Counted from the stretch's first letter, positions 25,770-34,867 are shown. The stretch: DNA of 64,000 nt from an uncultured Flavobacteriaceae bacterium (GCA_947494825.1 CANLWN010000009.1:18107-82106); one strand, 5' to 3'. Program-made: numbers and translations. The notes: generated by a model from the sequence alone, not told the origin.

Positions 25770-26369
25770 TTATTTTTTGGGTTTCTTTACACCGGCCAAA
25801 ATTTTGACGGCCAAAGTGTTCTCCTTGGGCGGAATAGGACAGGAATATTCCTTGGCGTAGGCGCAATATGGATTGTATGCCTTATTAAAATCGATGAGGA
25901 TCGTATCTCCTTCCGGAATCTCAAGATCCAGGAATCGGCCTCCAGCATAGGTCTCCTCGCCATTGGTGGCATCGTTAAAGGGAAGAAAAAGATAGTCCTT
26001 GTATTCCGCTGTCTCCCTCAAATTATGACTTTGGTAAATATTAAGGACCATCACTTCACCATGGATCTCAAAAGTTGCCTCACCGTATTTTTCATAGGTA
26101 GGTGTCCTACTGGTGGTCGTCTGCATTTGAAAGGGCAGCGCGTTCAAGGTCCGCACAAAATTTGCCCTTACCCTGTAGGTGGAATCGATGGCAAAAAAAG
26201 CGTGTCCCTTGAAGTCCTTGGCTCGTTGTTTTAAAGGCGACTTCTCAGGATTCCTATAATCCTCCTCAAGTTCTTTCTGGAATTCCTCGGCAGATTGAAT
26301 GGTGTCCTGTCCGCTAAGGGAAAGGTTAAAAAAGATTACGGCCAGGAGTATCGGATATACGTTGTACAT
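25770..26369 (-). CDS. DUF1684 secreted protein
   Basis: A 199-residue protein with a signal peptide (ending near SLSGQ). It carries the DUF1684 landmarks FLPFNDATNGEETYAGGR (acceptor-like loop), DFNKAYNPYCAYAKEYSC and PIPPKEN. Two conserved Cys lie in NPYCAY and YSCPIP. The family has no established activity. It starts a probable three-gene minus-strand operon with the AGMO-like monooxygenase 8 bp downstream and the creatininase-like gene. Confidence 0.88.
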   Translation of the reverse strand: MYNVYPILLAVIFFNLSLSGQDTIQSAEEFQKELEEDYRNPEKSPLKQRAKDFKGHAFFAIDSTYRVRANFVRTLNALPFQMQTTTSRTPTYEKYGEATFEIHGEVMVLNIYQSHNLRETAEYKDYLFLPFNDATNGEETYAGGRFLDLEIPEGDTILIDFNKAYNPYCAYAKEYSCPIPPKENTLAVKILAGVKKPKK

Positions 26370-26473
26370 ACAATGGTGATTGTGGCATTCTTATCAATTC
26401 CAAATATAGGAAAAATGGAACAACCCCTTTATGGGAAGGCATGCACCTACGCAAGCTTTTGGCAACAAGGCCG

Positions 26474-26998
26474 TTAAACTTTATCGGCTTTTAGGGATAT
26501 CTCGAAAAGACAGGCAGGGGCCTTGTGATAATGTTCGGGGAGACCCCTGGTATCCTTTAACTCAAATAGCCCTAAAAAGGTAAAACCGGCATTGGTATAG
26601 TGGGCGATCAAAGCTTTGTTGTTGCCCAGGGTGTCCAATCTTACGAAATCCTTTTGATTTTCTTTGGCATACACTTTTGACCATTCTACAATAGTGCGTA
26701 CAAAATTTCTCCCCCTAAAATTGGGGTTGGTCGCAATGCGATGTATGTAAACGGCGCTATCGCTATTTTTTTCCTCCCATATTTGTTCGTCGTTAAAGGT
26801 GGTGGCCCAAACGCAGGCTACCTGATCGTCTATGAGGAGTTTCCACTGACGGTTTTCGGCGATTTCCGTCGTTACCAATTCCCGATCAAACTGTGGCCAT
26901 ACCACAACACCGCGTTTTGACCTTTGATATTCCGATGCCAATCCGTAAAGTCGGAAAATCTCTTCTATATCCCCTGCACTACAATTTTCGATATGCAC
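26474..26998 (-). CDS. GNAT-family N-acetyltransferase
   Basis: A 174-residue acetyltransferase of the GNAT fold. The CoA-binding segment is visible as IHRIATNPNFRGRNFVRTIV (motif A, R/QxxGxG/A variant), followed by LDTLGNNKALIAHYTNAGF (motif B). The acceptor substrate is unknown. Expressed alone, from a start 188 bp from the lipoprotein stop. Confidence 0.85.
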   Translation of the reverse strand: MHIENCSAGDIEEIFRLYGLASEYQRSKRGVVVWPQFDRELVTTEIAENRQWKLLIDDQVACVWATTFNDEQIWEEKNSDSAVYIHRIATNPNFRGRNFVRTIVEWSKVYAKENQKDFVRLDTLGNNKALIAHYTNAGFTFLGLFELKDTRGLPEHYHKAPACLFEISLKADKV

Positions 26999-27111
26999 GC
27001 CCTAGTTTTTTTTTCCGTATACGGACAAAGATCGAAATGATTTGGGACTAAAACAATCCGATACTTGCTATTGCCACATCTTTCCTCTTGGACCCGATGG
27101 GGCCAAACTAG

Positions 27112-27139
27112 AAAAGCCGGAAGAAAACTCCCGGCTTTT
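27112..27139 (-). terminator. intrinsic terminator of the LTD/spondin lipoprotein gene
   Basis: AAAAGCCGG (27112-27120), 10-base loop, CCGGCTTTT (27131-27139): a perfect 9-bp stem with U-tracts on both strands. It lies about 50 bp past the stop of the minus-strand lipoprotein gene. Confidence 0.75.
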
Positions 27140-27186
27140 GCCTATTCAACCTACACCTATCCGTGGGGGGATAGGGCAAACACACA

Positions 27187-29556
27187 CTACTGAGGCTGAA
27201 TATCTATGCGAACAAGGTTATAGCCACCACGGGGATCTTCAAAATAGACCACTCCGGGAGGGTTGTCGTATATGCCTTTTCCAAATTGCACATCTTCCAA
27301 GTCGCTTACTCTTCTTATGCTAGTATTGACATCTGGGGCTCCCTGATCGGTCCCAGCTTGCCTAGGGGCCTGATCTGCCCCAAAGCCAACGGCTTGATCC
27401 ACTTCGGTACCCGCATCAAAAAGATAGGATTCATCGCTCTCCGATGTTCCGGAGAATGGAACCCCGCTTTCATCGAACAAAGCCACCCCGTTGTTGTTAT
27501 AACTGATAAACCAGTCATTGGTCTGTACAAGCATGGTCCCGATCCCTAGTTTATAATTTTGGTTCTGCGGCACCTCAATGGAAAACGTCAAGTTTTCCCC
27601 TGGGCCTATATTCACTTCCTCCGTACTGGCCGCTACAGGCAATCCCAGTGCGTTGAAAAAGGCCACTGCCGGTGCGTTATTCCCATCTTCCGCCAATTGC
27701 TCCAGTCCACTTTCGGGGTTTACGCTTGCGCCCTGTACAAAGAAGGGGTCGCTATTGGTATTAAACGCATAGACCAGACCTGGTGAAAACACGCTCAACG
27801 AAGAGGACAAACGCAAGGGAGATCCATTGGAACCGGTTTCCGTAAACCAGTTGTACAGGGCTCCCGGCATACCATCCTCGGCAATGCCTTCCAGTCCTAC
27901 ACCTCTATCTTCCTGACCTAAAGTAAACAAGGGCTCGGGCAAAGCATGCAACACTACGATACCTGGCGTAATCACGAATCCGTTGGTCTGACTAGGTGGC
28001 AGAGCAGGGTCTGGCGTGTTGATGGCTGTAATGGTAAAGGTAAAGGTACCTGCCGAATTCCCATCTCCATTGGTATAATCCAATACCGCAGTCATATAAA
28101 TTTCCCCTGTACCTCTTCCGGGCACCAAACGTACCAAGGAATTGGCATCGGCCGGACCTACATTGGCCCCTGCCGGTGGAAAGGTTGCCGGGTCATTATC
28201 GGCCTCGGTTCCCAAGTCATAAAGCGAAAGCTGATTTGCTATGTCTACCCCGTTCAGCGCCTGTCCATTAGGGAACAGATCTATACCCTCAAGGTTTGTA
28301 GGGGCAAGGAACCAGTCATTACTGTTGCCCATCATAGTCACCGGTGTAAATTTCGTTCCGGGAACAGCCTTGAACGATATTTGGTATTGGGCACCATTGG
28401 TAGTGAGGGGCCCAGGACCACCTGCTCCTACAGGTGTCGTAAACGTATGTACATTGAGGTAATTGATTACATTGCTAATGGTGACATTGAATGTAGTGGA
28501 TTGCACGGCTGTGTCGTTGGCAAGACCCAGGGAAGGATTCACTTCTTCCGCCCAATCGGAGGCAGCATCCCCATCCCCGTCATATTCAATACTATAGCTT
28601 TCCAAGGCCACGGTAGGCACAAATTCCCCTGCGGTCCAAATTCCTGCGGCTACGGCAACATCTTCACGAGGGCTTCCCCCAGCACCCCACTGCACAAAAT
28701 CTACAAGGGCATCGGCGTTACCAAATTGGTTCTCCGAGTACAGTCCTAAACCTCCTTGATCGTCGGGCATGGTATAAGGAAGTACCAAAAATTCACCTGC
28801 AGCCAGTTCAATATTGCCACTTTCTGGCGTTAAATTGCCTATTTGCACATAGGTGCCTGGACCCAAACAGAGCCAATAAGAACTTAGATCGGCACTTACG
28901 TTGCCGTTATTGTAGATTTCCACAAGGTCCCGAGATCCGTACTGCACCTCGTTAATTACAAGGGACCGCATTTCCGCGGGCACGGTCAGCACGTTTTCGG
29001 CACCAAAGGTAAGGCTTGTAGTTTCGCCCCAGTTGGCAGCTCCAGTACCTTCCCCATCGAACACCAGACTGTTGTCTGCGCTGCCCATAACGGGCACAAA
29101 TTCTCCTTGTGCCCAGATACCGGCACTTACGGCCACGCTTTCCCGCGGGCTTCCGGCAGCACCCCACTGCACAAAATCGGCTAGGGTTGCAGGGTCGTCA
29201 AATGCGGAATTGTCCACATACAGTCCCAAACCGCCTTCGGCATTGGGCATTTCGTAGGAAACTACCAAAAATGCACCAGGTTCCAACTGCAAATTGCCCT
29301 CTACGTTCAAGGCTCCTATCTGCCTGTAGGTCCCTGGGCCTAAACAGAGGAAATATCCCTCCAGGTCTACGGCAACATCGCCGTTGTTAAAGATCTCCAC
29401 ACGATCTCCGAGGTATTCCACCTCATTAAGCACTACGGAAGCCTGCCCTTCAACAGGTTCCTCTCCCCCTGGTGGCTCTGCTACCAAGTCGTCATCGTCC
29501 GAACAGGATGCAACCAGTACGGCCAATAGTAAGATTTTAAATAGATTCTTTTTCAT
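27187..29556 (-). CDS. large lipoprotein with two lamin-tail domains and spondin domains
   Basis: A 789-residue exported lipoprotein (VLVASC, Cys18, then SDDDD, suggesting surface exposure). Residues about 40-195 and 196-345 are two copies of a lamin-tail-like domain (LNEVEYLGDRVEIFNNG versus INEVQYGSRDLVEIYNNG; both followed by CLGPGTYxQIG). Residues about 355-515 resemble the second half of a spondin domain (MMGNSNDWFLAP, LYDLGTEAD), and about 515-789 a full spondin domain (GVGLEGIAEDGMPGALYNW, MLVQTNDWFISY, LFDAGTEVDQ, APRQAG). No enzyme motif. The likely role is adhesion or matrix binding. Monocistronic, with a strong terminator. Confidence 0.82.
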   Translation of the reverse strand: MKKNLFKILLLAVLVASCSDDDDLVAEPPGGEEPVEGQASVVLNEVEYLGDRVEIFNNGDVAVDLEGYFLCLGPGTYRQIGALNVEGNLQLEPGAFLVVSYEMPNAEGGLGLYVDNSAFDDPATLADFVQWGAAGSPRESVAVSAGIWAQGEFVPVMGSADNSLVFDGEGTGAANWGETTSLTFGAENVLTVPAEMRSLVINEVQYGSRDLVEIYNNGNVSADLSSYWLCLGPGTYVQIGNLTPESGNIELAAGEFLVLPYTMPDDQGGLGLYSENQFGNADALVDFVQWGAGGSPREDVAVAAGIWTAGEFVPTVALESYSIEYDGDGDAASDWAEEVNPSLGLANDTAVQSTTFNVTISNVINYLNVHTFTTPVGAGGPGPLTTNGAQYQISFKAVPGTKFTPVTMMGNSNDWFLAPTNLEGIDLFPNGQALNGVDIANQLSLYDLGTEADNDPATFPPAGANVGPADANSLVRLVPGRGTGEIYMTAVLDYTNGDGNSAGTFTFTITAINTPDPALPPSQTNGFVITPGIVVLHALPEPLFTLGQEDRGVGLEGIAEDGMPGALYNWFTETGSNGSPLRLSSSLSVFSPGLVYAFNTNSDPFFVQGASVNPESGLEQLAEDGNNAPAVAFFNALGLPVAASTEEVNIGPGENLTFSIEVPQNQNYKLGIGTMLVQTNDWFISYNNNGVALFDESGVPFSGTSESDESYLFDAGTEVDQAVGFGADQAPRQAGTDQGAPDVNTSIRRVSDLEDVQFGKGIYDNPPGVVYFEDPRGGYNLVRIDIQPQ

Positions 29557-29680
29557 AACACTTTTTTTAGATTAGAATAATTTTTGCCAAAACTACAAGT
29601 AACCTAAAATGAAAAACGGTGATTAAAATCACCGAAAATTGTTAAATCTATACTAAAATCCGTGAGGTTTTCGTGATACT

Positions 29681-30319
29681 TTAATTTCTGATCAGTTCAA
29701 TGTGCCTTTTGTGCTGAATCAATAAATTTTCTTTCTGTAATTTTTTGGTGATCCTGGAAATGACCTCCCTTGAGGTACCCAGGTCGGAAGCGATTTTCTG
29801 ATGGGAAAGGTGAATTTCCATGGAGCCGGAACGTTCCGATAGGTCCTCCAGGTATTTGATAAGTCGGTCTTCTATACCAAAGCACACAATATCCTTGGTA
29901 GTGCGTAAAAGATCTTCAAAATTCCGTTGAAAATCCTTTAGTATGATCCTACCAAAGGAAGGATATTTGATAAACCATTCCTTTACCTTGGATACGGGCA
30001 GACAAAGCACTATGGTAGGCTCCTCCGTAATGGCGGAGAACTGGACCGGTTTTTGATCAAACAGATGATTGAAACTTAGGATACAGGTCTCTCCAGAATT
30101 AATGTAGTAAAGCAAAAACTGTACTCCGTCCTCCTCTGCGTACATTTTAATGACTCCACTGAGGACCACAGGTAAAAAATCCAAATACGCACCTTGCTTA
30201 ACCACATATGTACTGGCCGCAAATTCCTTATAAACCCCAACTTCGAGGATTTCTTCGTATAGTTGTTTTTCCAAGAGGGGAAAGCAGCGTTTGATATAGG
30301 TATGATTCTCTATTTCCAT
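29681..30319 (-). CDS. Crp/Fnr-family transcriptional regulator
   Basis: A 212-residue regulator: an N-terminal cyclic-nucleotide-binding beta-barrel (about 20-130) and a C-terminal winged helix with LSHQKIASDLGTSREVISRI as the recognition helix-turn-helix. The barrel lacks the RxS signature of cAMP-binding CRP and the Cys cluster of FNR, so its effector is unknown. It lies between the LTD/spondin lipoprotein and an oxidoreductase. A tandem direct repeat just upstream may be an autoregulatory site. Confidence 0.9.
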   Translation of the reverse strand: MEIENHTYIKRCFPLLEKQLYEEILEVGVYKEFAASTYVVKQGAYLDFLPVVLSGVIKMYAEEDGVQFLLYYINSGETCILSFNHLFDQKPVQFSAITEEPTIVLCLPVSKVKEWFIKYPSFGRIILKDFQRNFEDLLRTTKDIVCFGIEDRLIKYLEDLSERSGSMEIHLSHQKIASDLGTSREVISRITKKLQKENLLIQHKRHIELIRN

Positions 30320-30338
30320 AAGCTTTAGGATGCTATTG

Positions 30339-30361
30339 AACGGTCCAAAAAACGGTCCAAA
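30339..30361. promoter_or_regulatory. tandem direct repeat upstream of the Crp/Fnr gene
   Basis: AACGGTCCAAA occurs twice, at 30339-30349 and 30351-30361, with a 12-bp period (about one helical turn). It begins 20 bp upstream of the regulator's start codon. Possible binding site for the regulator itself or another factor. Confidence 0.4.
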
Positions 30362-30457
30362 TTAGCACTTCGCGAGATAAAACCCACGCAATTTCATCTA
30401 TTTAACAGTTAGAAATGAACCCCTCCGAGGGGTCCGTGCAAAACTTCCAGGACATCT

Positions 30458-30472
30458 AGGGCAAAAAGCCCT
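30458..30472. other. short hairpin AGGGC-AAAAA-GCCCT
   Basis: A perfect 5-bp stem with an A5 loop, between the Crp/Fnr gene and the oxidoreductase stop at 30512. No U-tract follows on either strand, so it is at best a weak transcript end for the minus-strand oxidoreductase. Confidence 0.3.
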
Positions 30473-30511
30473 TCCCTAACCCATATTTAAATCAGAAATT
30501 ACCCCCCACGG

Positions 30512-31489
30512 TCAATCTTGCGGGGGTGTAATAATCACATGGCCCTTTTTATGGCCCTGCTCCACATACCGATGGGCTTCCACCAATTGTTCCAGGGGAT
30601 AGCGTTTATCAATGACCGCTTTCAGCTTCCCGGCCTCCATCAGTTCCTTTAGATAAAGAAAATCGGCAAGTTTATAGCTCGCCAAGGCCGATATTACCTT
30701 CTTATTCGTGGTCCATGAGGTCCATAGGCCCCGAAGCATAGCGGGAAGTCTGGGATTGCCCAGAACATATCGGCCCTTCATACGTAAGGAATTTACGGTT
30801 CGCTTATAGGGAGCGCCACCTACAATATCGATGATGACATCATAGGTTTGGGCATTTTTTGTAAAATCTTGTTTGGTGTAATCAATAACATGGTCGGCAC
30901 CAAGTTCCAAAAGCATGTCCAATTTATTGCCCCGGTCCACACAACTCACTTCGGCCCCGGCCATTTTCGCCAATTGCAACAAATAGGTGCCAATACTCCC
31001 CCCTGCCCCATTTATCAAAAGGTGCTCTCCGGCCGTTACGTTTCCCTTTCGCAAAAAGTGCAGGGCGTTGATGCCGCCAGTGGGGATAGTGGCCGCCTCT
31101 TCATAACTTGCATGTTCCGGTTTGTGGCAAATGACGCGCTCGTTGGACAGGCAGAGATATTGGGCGTAGGCCCCAAAACCCATACCACATTCCGCAAAAA
31201 TAGCATCTCCGGGTTTTAACCCCTTGATCTTTGCACCTACTGCTTCCACTTCCCCAGCCACTTCCTGTCCTAGGATATGGATCCGAGGTTTTAGGATACC
31301 CATATACAGACGAACGGGCAACCAAATCCAAGTGGCAATGTCAAATCTGCGCAATTCACAGTCGCCCGCCGTCACTGTGGCCGCATGCACTTTGACCAGT
31401 ACTTCGTTATCTTTGGGTACCGGTTGCTCCACTTCTTGGAGTTGCATCAGTTCGGGAGGACCATATTTGGTCCATACCATTGCTTTCAT
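30512..31489 (-). CDS. NAD(P)-dependent alcohol dehydrogenase/quinone oxidoreductase (MDR family)
   Basis: About 325 residues from MKAMVWTKYGPPELMQ. It has a GroES-like N-terminal domain and a Rossmann domain with LINGAGGSIGTYLLQLAKM. The catalytic-zinc cysteines of classical alcohol dehydrogenases are not obvious, so it is closer to zinc-independent quinone or enone reductases. Relatives in Bacteroidota are often labelled NAD(P)-dependent alcohol dehydrogenase. The frame is open 34 codons further upstream, but these have no similarity and reach towards valS. Confidence 0.85.
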   Translation of the reverse strand: MKAMVWTKYGPPELMQLQEVEQPVPKDNEVLVKVHAATVTAGDCELRRFDIATWIWLPVRLYMGILKPRIHILGQEVAGEVEAVGAKIKGLKPGDAIFAECGMGFGAYAQYLCLSNERVICHKPEHASYEEAATIPTGGINALHFLRKGNVTAGEHLLINGAGGSIGTYLLQLAKMAGAEVSCVDRGNKLDMLLELGADHVIDYTKQDFTKNAQTYDVIIDIVGGAPYKRTVNSLRMKGRYVLGNPRLPAMLRGLWTSWTTNKKVISALASYKLADFLYLKELMEAGKLKAVIDKRYPLEQLVEAHRYVEQGHKKGHVIITPPQD

Positions 31490-31600
31490 GGGTTGGTATT
31501 TCGTATTGTTAGGACGATTTGTCCTGGGCTTTGTTACATGCAGATATAATCTATAGGCGGCATCATGCGCCGCTGGGGTTTCCCGCGGCAATCCTACAGT

Positions 31601-34246
31601 TTATTCCAAATTTGCCAGACTTTTTTCCAAGGTAGCGATCTTGGCCTCAGCATCGGCCGCCTTCTTCTTCTCAAGTGCCACCACCTGTTGGGGCGCGTTG
31701 TTCACAAAACGTTCGTTGGAGAGCTTTTTTTGGACCGATTGCAAAAAACCTTTGGTATAGGACAGTTCCTCGTTTATCTTTTTTATTTCCGCCTCCACGT
31801 TCACCACCCCGCTTATCGGGATAAAATATTCGTTGCTCTTTACGCGGAAAGACAGCGCGCCTTCAGCAGCCGCCTCTACATAAGAAATATTGGATAGATG
31901 GGTCAGTTTTGCAATAACCGTGTCCCAATCCATGTCGATTTTTTCCGCATTCAGCACGGAAAGCTCCAGGGCTTCTTTTATAGGCAGGTTCTTTTCCTTT
32001 CGGATGGTCCTAATCCCGGAAACCACTTCTGAAGCATGCTCAAATCCCTTGATCAGCTTTTCATCCACCGCTTCCCGTTTGGGCCATTGGGCGATGATCA
32101 AGGCCTCCTCGGGGGTACGCTCCGTAATATGCTGCCACACTTCCTCTGTTAGGAAGGGCATAAAGGGGTGCAACAGCTTTAGGTTCTGTTCAAACAGCGC
32201 AATGACCGCTTCATAGGAAGTCCGGTCGATCGGCTGTTGATAGACGGGTTTTATAATTTCCAATAACCAGGAGCTATAATCGTCCCATACCAGCTTGTAA
32301 ATGGTCATCAACGCGTCCGAAATGCGGTATTTGGCAAAATGGTTCTCAATTTCACCCAGAGCCTGCTGGAACTTGGCCCCATACCAGGCAATACCCAATT
32401 TGGAGGCCTCTGGTTGTGGTATGTCGGCCACTTCCCATCCCTTTAGCAGGCGAAAGCCGTTCCATATCTTATTGGCAAAATTTTTCCCCTGTTGGCAGAG
32501 GTCTTCATCGAACATGAGGTCGTTTCCGGCCGCAGAACTCAATAATAGGCCTACACGTACCCCGTCTGCACCGTAACTCCTGATAAGTTCCAGGGCATCT
32601 GGCGAATTGCCCAACTGTTTGGACATCTTACGCCTTTGTTTGTCACGCACCAACCCGGTGAAGTACACATTTTCAAAAGGGCGTTCCCCTCGATATTCGT
32701 ATCCGGATATAATCATCCGGGCCACCCAGAAAAAAATAATATCCGGTCCGGTGACCAGGTCATTGGTAGGATAGTAATATTTCACTTCGTCATTATCGGG
32801 CTCCAAAATACCGTTAAAAACGCTGATAGGCCATAACCAGGAAGAAAACCAGGTGTCCAGCACATCTTCGTCCTGTTTAAGGTCATCCAAGGTCAATGGC
32901 CGGTCTTTTGTTCCCCTACCATCTAGCGCTTCATTGGCCAATGCCAAAGCCTTTTCTGGAGTTTCTGCGACCACGAAGTCGTTTTGCCCGTCCCCGTAGT
33001 AATAGGCGGGAATCTGCTGCCCCCACCACAGCTGTCTGGAAATATTCCAGTCTCGGATGTTTTCCATCCAATGCCGGTAGGTATTCTCGAATTTTTTGGG
33101 AAATAGCCTTACCTCTTGGGTCTCCAACACGGCTTTAAGGGCCGGTTGGGCCAGCTGCTCCATTTTTAGGAACCACTGATCCGATAGGCGGGGCTCTATT
33201 ACCGCCTTGGTGCGTTCGGAAGTGCCCACCTTATTGATATAAGGTTCCGTTTTTACCAAAAAACCGCCAGCTTCAAGTTCCTTGGCAATTTCCTTGCGCA
33301 CCTCAAAGCGATCTTTCCCCTCATAATGCAGCCCATGACTGTTTAGGGAAGCATCATCGTTAAAGATATCGATGATTTCCAAGTTGTGTTTTTCCCCTAG
33401 TGTTTTGTCATTGGTATCATGTGCCGGAGTTACCTTTAAACAACCTGTACCAAATTCGATATCCACATAGTCATCCTCAATAATCGGAATAATCCGCCCG
33501 GCAATGGGCACTACGGCCTTTTTGCCCTTTAGATGGGCATAGCGTTCATCTTTGGGGTTAATGCATATGGCGGTATCGCCTAAAATGGTCTCGGGCCTTG
33601 TGGTGGCAATCGTCACGGTTTCCTTGCTTTCTGCTATGGGATAGGACAAATAATACAACAACCCTTGTTTTTCTTCGTAAATGACCTCCTCATCCGAGAG
33701 CGTGGTCTTGGCCTGGGGATCCCAGTGCACCATGCGATACCCTCGGTAAATCAACCCTTTTTGAAAGAGATCTACAAAGACCTTGATCACGGATGCTGAC
33801 ATATCGTCATCCATGGTAAAGGCGGTACGCTCCCAATCACAGGAACAGCCCAACTTTTTCAATTGCTCCAAGATAACCCCGCCATACTTGTGTTTCCAGT
33901 CCCAAGCCTGTTTCAAAAACTCCTCTCGTGAAAGGTCGCTCTTCGCGATACCCTCTTCCTTTAATTTGGCTACCACCTTGGCCTCGGTGGCAATGGAGGC
34001 ATGGTCCATTCCCGGCACCCAACAGGCGTTCTTCCCCATGAGGCGGGCCCTACGGATAAGTACATCCTGTATGGTGTTGTTCAACATATGGCCCATATGT
34101 AACACGCCGGTTACGTTCGGAGGGGGAATAACAACGGTATATGGCTCTCTGTCATCGGGTTTGGAATGGAAATAATTATGCTGTAACCAGTAGTCATACC
34201 AGTGGTTTTCCACCTTTTGAGGCTCATATTTTGAAGGGATATCCAT
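31601..34246 (-). CDS. valS: valine--tRNA ligase
   Basis: An 881-residue class I synthetase charging tRNA-Val. The ATP-site motifs are PPPNVTGVLHMGH (HIGH-type) and RKMSKQLGNSPD (KMSKS-type). The editing domain lies between about residues 190 and 340 (TTRPETILGDTAIC). A C-terminal coiled coil (about 810-881) ends the protein, as expected. Transcribed from a good promoter at 34387-34359, divergent from the DUF1573 gene. Confidence 0.97.
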   Translation of the reverse strand: MDIPSKYEPQKVENHWYDYWLQHNYFHSKPDDREPYTVVIPPPNVTGVLHMGHMLNNTIQDVLIRRARLMGKNACWVPGMDHASIATEAKVVAKLKEEGIAKSDLSREEFLKQAWDWKHKYGGVILEQLKKLGCSCDWERTAFTMDDDMSASVIKVFVDLFQKGLIYRGYRMVHWDPQAKTTLSDEEVIYEEKQGLLYYLSYPIAESKETVTIATTRPETILGDTAICINPKDERYAHLKGKKAVVPIAGRIIPIIEDDYVDIEFGTGCLKVTPAHDTNDKTLGEKHNLEIIDIFNDDASLNSHGLHYEGKDRFEVRKEIAKELEAGGFLVKTEPYINKVGTSERTKAVIEPRLSDQWFLKMEQLAQPALKAVLETQEVRLFPKKFENTYRHWMENIRDWNISRQLWWGQQIPAYYYGDGQNDFVVAETPEKALALANEALDGRGTKDRPLTLDDLKQDEDVLDTWFSSWLWPISVFNGILEPDNDEVKYYYPTNDLVTGPDIIFFWVARMIISGYEYRGERPFENVYFTGLVRDKQRRKMSKQLGNSPDALELIRSYGADGVRVGLLLSSAAGNDLMFDEDLCQQGKNFANKIWNGFRLLKGWEVADIPQPEASKLGIAWYGAKFQQALGEIENHFAKYRISDALMTIYKLVWDDYSSWLLEIIKPVYQQPIDRTSYEAVIALFEQNLKLLHPFMPFLTEEVWQHITERTPEEALIIAQWPKREAVDEKLIKGFEHASEVVSGIRTIRKEKNLPIKEALELSVLNAEKIDMDWDTVIAKLTHLSNISYVEAAAEGALSFRVKSNEYFIPISGVVNVEAEIKKINEELSYTKGFLQSVQKKLSNERFVNNAPQQVVALEKKKAADAEAKIATLEKSLANLE

Positions 34247-34358
34247 GTTTTTGGAACAGTTTTTGTCGATAGTACGCTGGCCATACCTAATGTTGATGGA
34301 TATCCAATGTTAAATTATGGTAATCCAATAGGTTTTTGCCCTATAAATAAATACGAAA

Positions 34359-34387
34359 CAAAAATAAGTAACGTTATCAGATAACAA
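34359..34387 (-). promoter_or_regulatory. valS promoter
   Basis: On the minus strand: TTG (34387-34385), 18-bp spacer, TATTTTTG (34366-34359). Both boxes match the Bacteroidota consensus. The leader would be about 105 bases. The 13-bp palindrome 34373-34385 lies between the two boxes. Confidence 0.6.
34373..34385. promoter_or_regulatory. palindrome GTTATC-A-GATAAC, candidate shared operator
   Basis: A perfect 6+1+6 palindrome lying inside the valS promoter spacer and 9 bp upstream of the -33 box of the divergent DUF1573 promoter. A protein bound here would contact both promoters. Confidence 0.5.
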
Positions 34388-34394
34388 AAGAATT

Positions 34395-34424
34395 TTGGAG
34401 GTTCATTAAAAACATTTACATTTG
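34395..34424 (+). promoter_or_regulatory. promoter of the DUF1573 gene
   Basis: TTG (34395-34397), 19-bp spacer, TACATTTG (34417-34424): both boxes match the consensus exactly. The expected start is near 34430, giving a leader of about 15-20 bases. Confidence 0.65.
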
Positions 34425-34444
34425 AAATTCACCCAAAACTAGAA

Positions 34445-34834
34445 ATGATGAAAAAAGCAGTATTAATAGTGTTTGTTGGCCTACTTGGATTTAGCCTTAC
34501 GGCCCAGGACAAACAGGCGAAGATCGAATTCAAATCGGAAACGGTTGATTACGGTGAAATTGCAAAAGGCAGTGACGGGGTACGTATCTTTGAATTTACC
34601 AACACGGGTAGTGTCCCGTTGATCATCAGCAAAGTAAGCTCCAGTTGTGGCTGCACGATTCCAAAGAAACCTGAAGGCCCTATTATGCCGGGCGAAACAG
34701 GTGAGATTCAAGTGAAGTACGACACCAAGCGTGTAGGACCGATCAGAAAGGCGATTACCGTCATTTCCAATGCGGATACCCCTACCAAGGTATTAAAGAT
34801 CAAAGGGGAAGTAAAAGCGGAAGGAACAAAATAA
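34445..34834 (+). CDS. DUF1573 exported protein
   Basis: A 129-residue secreted protein: signal peptide ending LTAQ (about residue 20), then a single ASPM-SPD-2-Hydin/DUF1573-type beta-sandwich (VDYGEIAKGSDGVRIFEFTN, SSCGCTIPKKPEGPIMPGET). The SSCGCT motif is a family hallmark. It may bind other envelope proteins; no function is established. Two adjacent ATG codons (34445, 34448) are possible starts. Strong promoter and a strong terminator make it a stand-alone, probably well-expressed unit. Confidence 0.88.
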   Translation: MMKKAVLIVFVGLLGFSLTAQDKQAKIEFKSETVDYGEIAKGSDGVRIFEFTNTGSVPLIISKVSSSCGCTIPKKPEGPIMPGETGEIQVKYDTKRVGPIRKAITVISNADTPTKVLKIKGEVKAEGTK

Positions 34835-34867
34835 AGGAAACCCTAAGGATTTCCCATTATCATATAG

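Noticed and set aside
27946..28749. A 267-codon plus-strand frame inside the LTD/spondin lipoprotein gene
   Set aside because: Opposite-strand shadow of a well-supported lipoprotein; Cys/Arg/His-rich product without domain similarity.
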